Below, piece by piece: positions 62,686 to 64,000 of a stretch of 64,000 nucleotides of DNA. Positions within the stretch are counted from its first letter, which is position 1; every line of letters begins with the position of its first letter. This DNA is from Alphaproteobacteria bacterium (lineage in GTDB: Bacteria; Pseudomonadota; Alphaproteobacteria; JANSWW01): contig JANSWW010000003.1 in NCBI GenBank assembly GCA_024743275.1, positions 1 through 64,000 on the forward strand, in the 5' to 3' direction. The notes beneath the pieces were generated by a model, which saw only the letters and a program-made list of their open reading frames with translations, was not told where the DNA came from and made no database searches. The translations under genes and the position numbers were made by a program.

Positions 62686-63021
62686 ATGTATGTGACCAAG
62701 AAAATGCCCGACGGCCGTCCGGTACGCCTGACCCCCCATCGGTTTCCGGATGGCTACGGCCTCGCCTTCCGGGAGAATCTGGACGTTTCGCTGATCCCCG
62801 GGACAGCCACGCCCCAAAAGACGCCCCAAAAGTCGCCCCAAAAGACGCCCGGCGAGACGACCTCCGATCGGCCGTTGCGGGTGGAGAGCCTGGACGAACT
62901 CAAGAAGCTCGCATCCTCCGATTTGTTTCTGGTCCCGTTCTCCCATCCCGACTGGAACCGCGGAGAGGCCGCCGAATACCGTCTCGACAGCATCGATTTC
63001 GACGGGGCGGCCCGGAACTGA
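62686..63021 (+). CDS. Hypothetical protein with PQK repeat
   Basis: 111 residues. The first 40 are a compact domain (MYVTKKMPDGRPVRLTPHRFPDGYG...). A short repeat PQKTPQKSPQKT lies at about 43-54, encoded by tandem near-identical 12-base units. The C-terminal part is charged and aromatic (LFLVPFSHPDWNRGEAAEYRLDSIDFDG). No family is recognised. Confidence 0.6.
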   Translation: MYVTKKMPDGRPVRLTPHRFPDGYGLAFRENLDVSLIPGTATPQKTPQKSPQKTPGETTSDRPLRVESLDELKKLASSDLFLVPFSHPDWNRGEAAEYRLDSIDFDGAARN

Positions 63022-63030
63022 TGGATTCCG

Positions 63031-63306
63031 CTATCGGGAGGCGGCGGTGAGGTCGCTTTCCCGGTTCTCGCGGAAGTCGTCGTAGTCGATCTCCCGGGAC
63101 TCGATCAATTTGGGTCCAGGGGAAGGCGTGAACTCGCCGGTGGCCGCCAAGGTGCCGGCGACGTGGCGCGCCGTTCCCTCCGCGTCGGTAAGCCAGCGGG
63201 CGTAGGATGTTTTCAGCGAATGCACGACCCGCGCGTCTTTGAAATTCAACCGAAGGTCACATCTTCCCAATGTGCTTCGAAATATGACATGGATCTGTCC
63301 AGCCAC
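63031..63306 (-). CDS. Hypothetical protein, uncertain
   Basis: 91 residues, no recognised family; the central part (ARWLTDAEGTARHVAGTLAATGEFTPSPGPKLIESREIDYDDFRENRES) reads like ordinary coding sequence, whereas the region around the start is AT-rich with no obvious ribosome site. It could be a real small gene or the tail of a decayed one. Confidence 0.4.
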   Translation of the reverse strand: MAGQIHVIFRSTLGRCDLRLNFKDARVVHSLKTSYARWLTDAEGTARHVAGTLAATGEFTPSPGPKLIESREIDYDDFRENRESDLTAASR

Positions 63307-63440
63307 CTCTTGTTTGAAGCCTCAGCGACCGAAAATAGTTTTAAAACGAGCATTGGAGTTTTAGTAATTTGTTAAGAATTATGTGCGCACTTTATCAACC
63401 TTCGGCTGGCCGGTTGGCAGGTCGGCAATGAGAGGTATGG

Positions 63441-63914
63441 ATGGAGCAGCGACCGGGTAAGGTTTGCAAAACCTTCATCGACTTCTATGACAGGCTGCGG
63501 CGGGGCGGTGATTGCCCGCATCAAGGCCGGTTTGACGTCCTCGACGTCATAGGGGTGAGTGCGGACGTCGTACCCCATCTCTGGACGGTGTCCGTTCACC
63601 ATGGTCCCCGCCGGCTGCAATATGGTGTCCTCGGCGGCGCCATCATCGCCTCGGGTCCCGCCGCGCGCAGCGGCGGTTTCATCGATGAGTTGCATCCGGA
63701 TGCCGAGGACGGGGTCGCGTTCCTGCACCGCGCGATCGACGACCGGGCTCTGGGCTATCGCCGGGGCGTGCCCTTGTTCGCCCATGAAGAGGAGATCGCC
63801 GAGATCGAGACGGCGGTCGCACCCTTCCGAGACGATCTGGGCGCGGTCGCCAAGCTCGTCTGTTGCACAGTCTTCTATTGGAAGGACGCGTTCGATCCAA
63901 TCAAGACGCTCTGA
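63441..63914 (+). CDS. PAS-domain protein (PAS_5-like)
   Basis: 157 residues. The pattern FIDFYDRLRRGGDCPHQGRFDVLDVIG, VPHLWTVSVHHGPRRLQYGVLGGAIIASG with a later helix matches the small PAS_5-type sensors common in Rhodospirillales. The ligand and partner are unknown; such proteins usually have no output domain. A reading frame on the other strand across 63372-63926 is its shadow. Confidence 0.75.
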   Translation: MEQRPGKVCKTFIDFYDRLRRGGDCPHQGRFDVLDVIGVSADVVPHLWTVSVHHGPRRLQYGVLGGAIIASGPAARSGGFIDELHPDAEDGVAFLHRAIDDRALGYRRGVPLFAHEEEIAEIETAVAPFRDDLGAVAKLVCCTVFYWKDAFDPIKTL

Positions 63915-64000
63915 GAGGCCGCCCAAGCCCCTGTCGTCTAGGACCTCCGTGTCGACTCAGGGCCGGGTATAGCGGCAACCTTCGCCGCAGGTTCCGCGCC

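Noticed and set aside
63372..63926. 184-codon minus-strand frame at the right edge
   Set aside because: Opposite a PAS-like protein with family pattern; the minus translation has no recognisable feature.
1..64000. CRISPR array or complete insertion sequence
   Set aside because: I found no regularly spaced direct repeats with unique spacers, and no transposase, in the translated frames or by reading.

Overview
The window looks like the chromosome of a free-living alphaproteobacterium, most likely from Rhodospirillales. It is GC-rich and densely packed with stop/start-overlapping gene pairs. It carries an alphaproteobacterial neighbourhood: Suv3-like helicase, S4 RNA-binding protein, 7Fe ferredoxin FdxA, CarD, then an RpoH-type sigma factor. 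It also has a class II DAHP synthase and a thiOSGE thiamine operon. The lineage is inferred from gene content; no rRNA lies in the window.

Left part (1-13.3 kb): a nested palindromic repeat (135-308) sits beside a leftward three-gene cassette (unknown protein, XRE regulator, two-helix membrane protein; 341-1296). Metabolic genes follow: methylthioribose-1-P isomerase with a FucA-type aldolase (a likely 5'-methylthioadenosine to DHAP shunt), CinA-like protein, SfsA, methionine aminopeptidase, amidase, RadC, an old-yellow-enzyme reductase, acyl-CoA dehydrogenase, methyltransferase and thioesterase.

Middle part (13.3-39 kb): a second palindromic repeat (13314-13450), a Rieske-domain fusion, an L,D-transpeptidase, DAHP synthase, nicotinate phosphoribosyltransferase, a CoA-transferase, a Doc toxin with a very short partner, an orphan CoxL-like molybdoenzyme subunit, thiamine synthesis (thiO-thiS-thiG-thiE-like, with the canonical thiE elsewhere in a leftward operon with class I aldolase, MaoC dehydratase and a CDF transporter), a DNA/RNA endonuclease with a lamin-tail domain, a hydroxyacid-oxoacid transhydrogenase-like dehydrogenase, and HtpG.

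The most unusual segment is 39128-42139: a leftward cassette of a phage-tail-collar protein, a 528-residue Ser-rich protein of unknown family and a Lys-rich protein with a possible HNH-like core. It is partly AT-rich and lies between ordinary housekeeping genes, with no other phage genes. I rate it the best candidate for an undescribed secreted or antagonistic system, but function is inference only.

Right part (42.5-64 kb): Suv3-S4-TerB-FdxA-CarD, a metallophosphatase-like pseudoenzyme, RpoH, SDR, prolyl iminopeptidase, a PagL-type lipid A deacylase, and a surface-polysaccharide block (AsnB, GT4, O-antigen ligase/polymerase, two GT9 and one GT2) with a 17-bp tandem repeat at its divergent promoter. 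It ends with an FG-GAP protein, a cold-shock protein with terminator, a trypsin-like protease, tRNA-Arg(CCT), and several small unknown genes including one with a hairpin covering its ribosome binding site.
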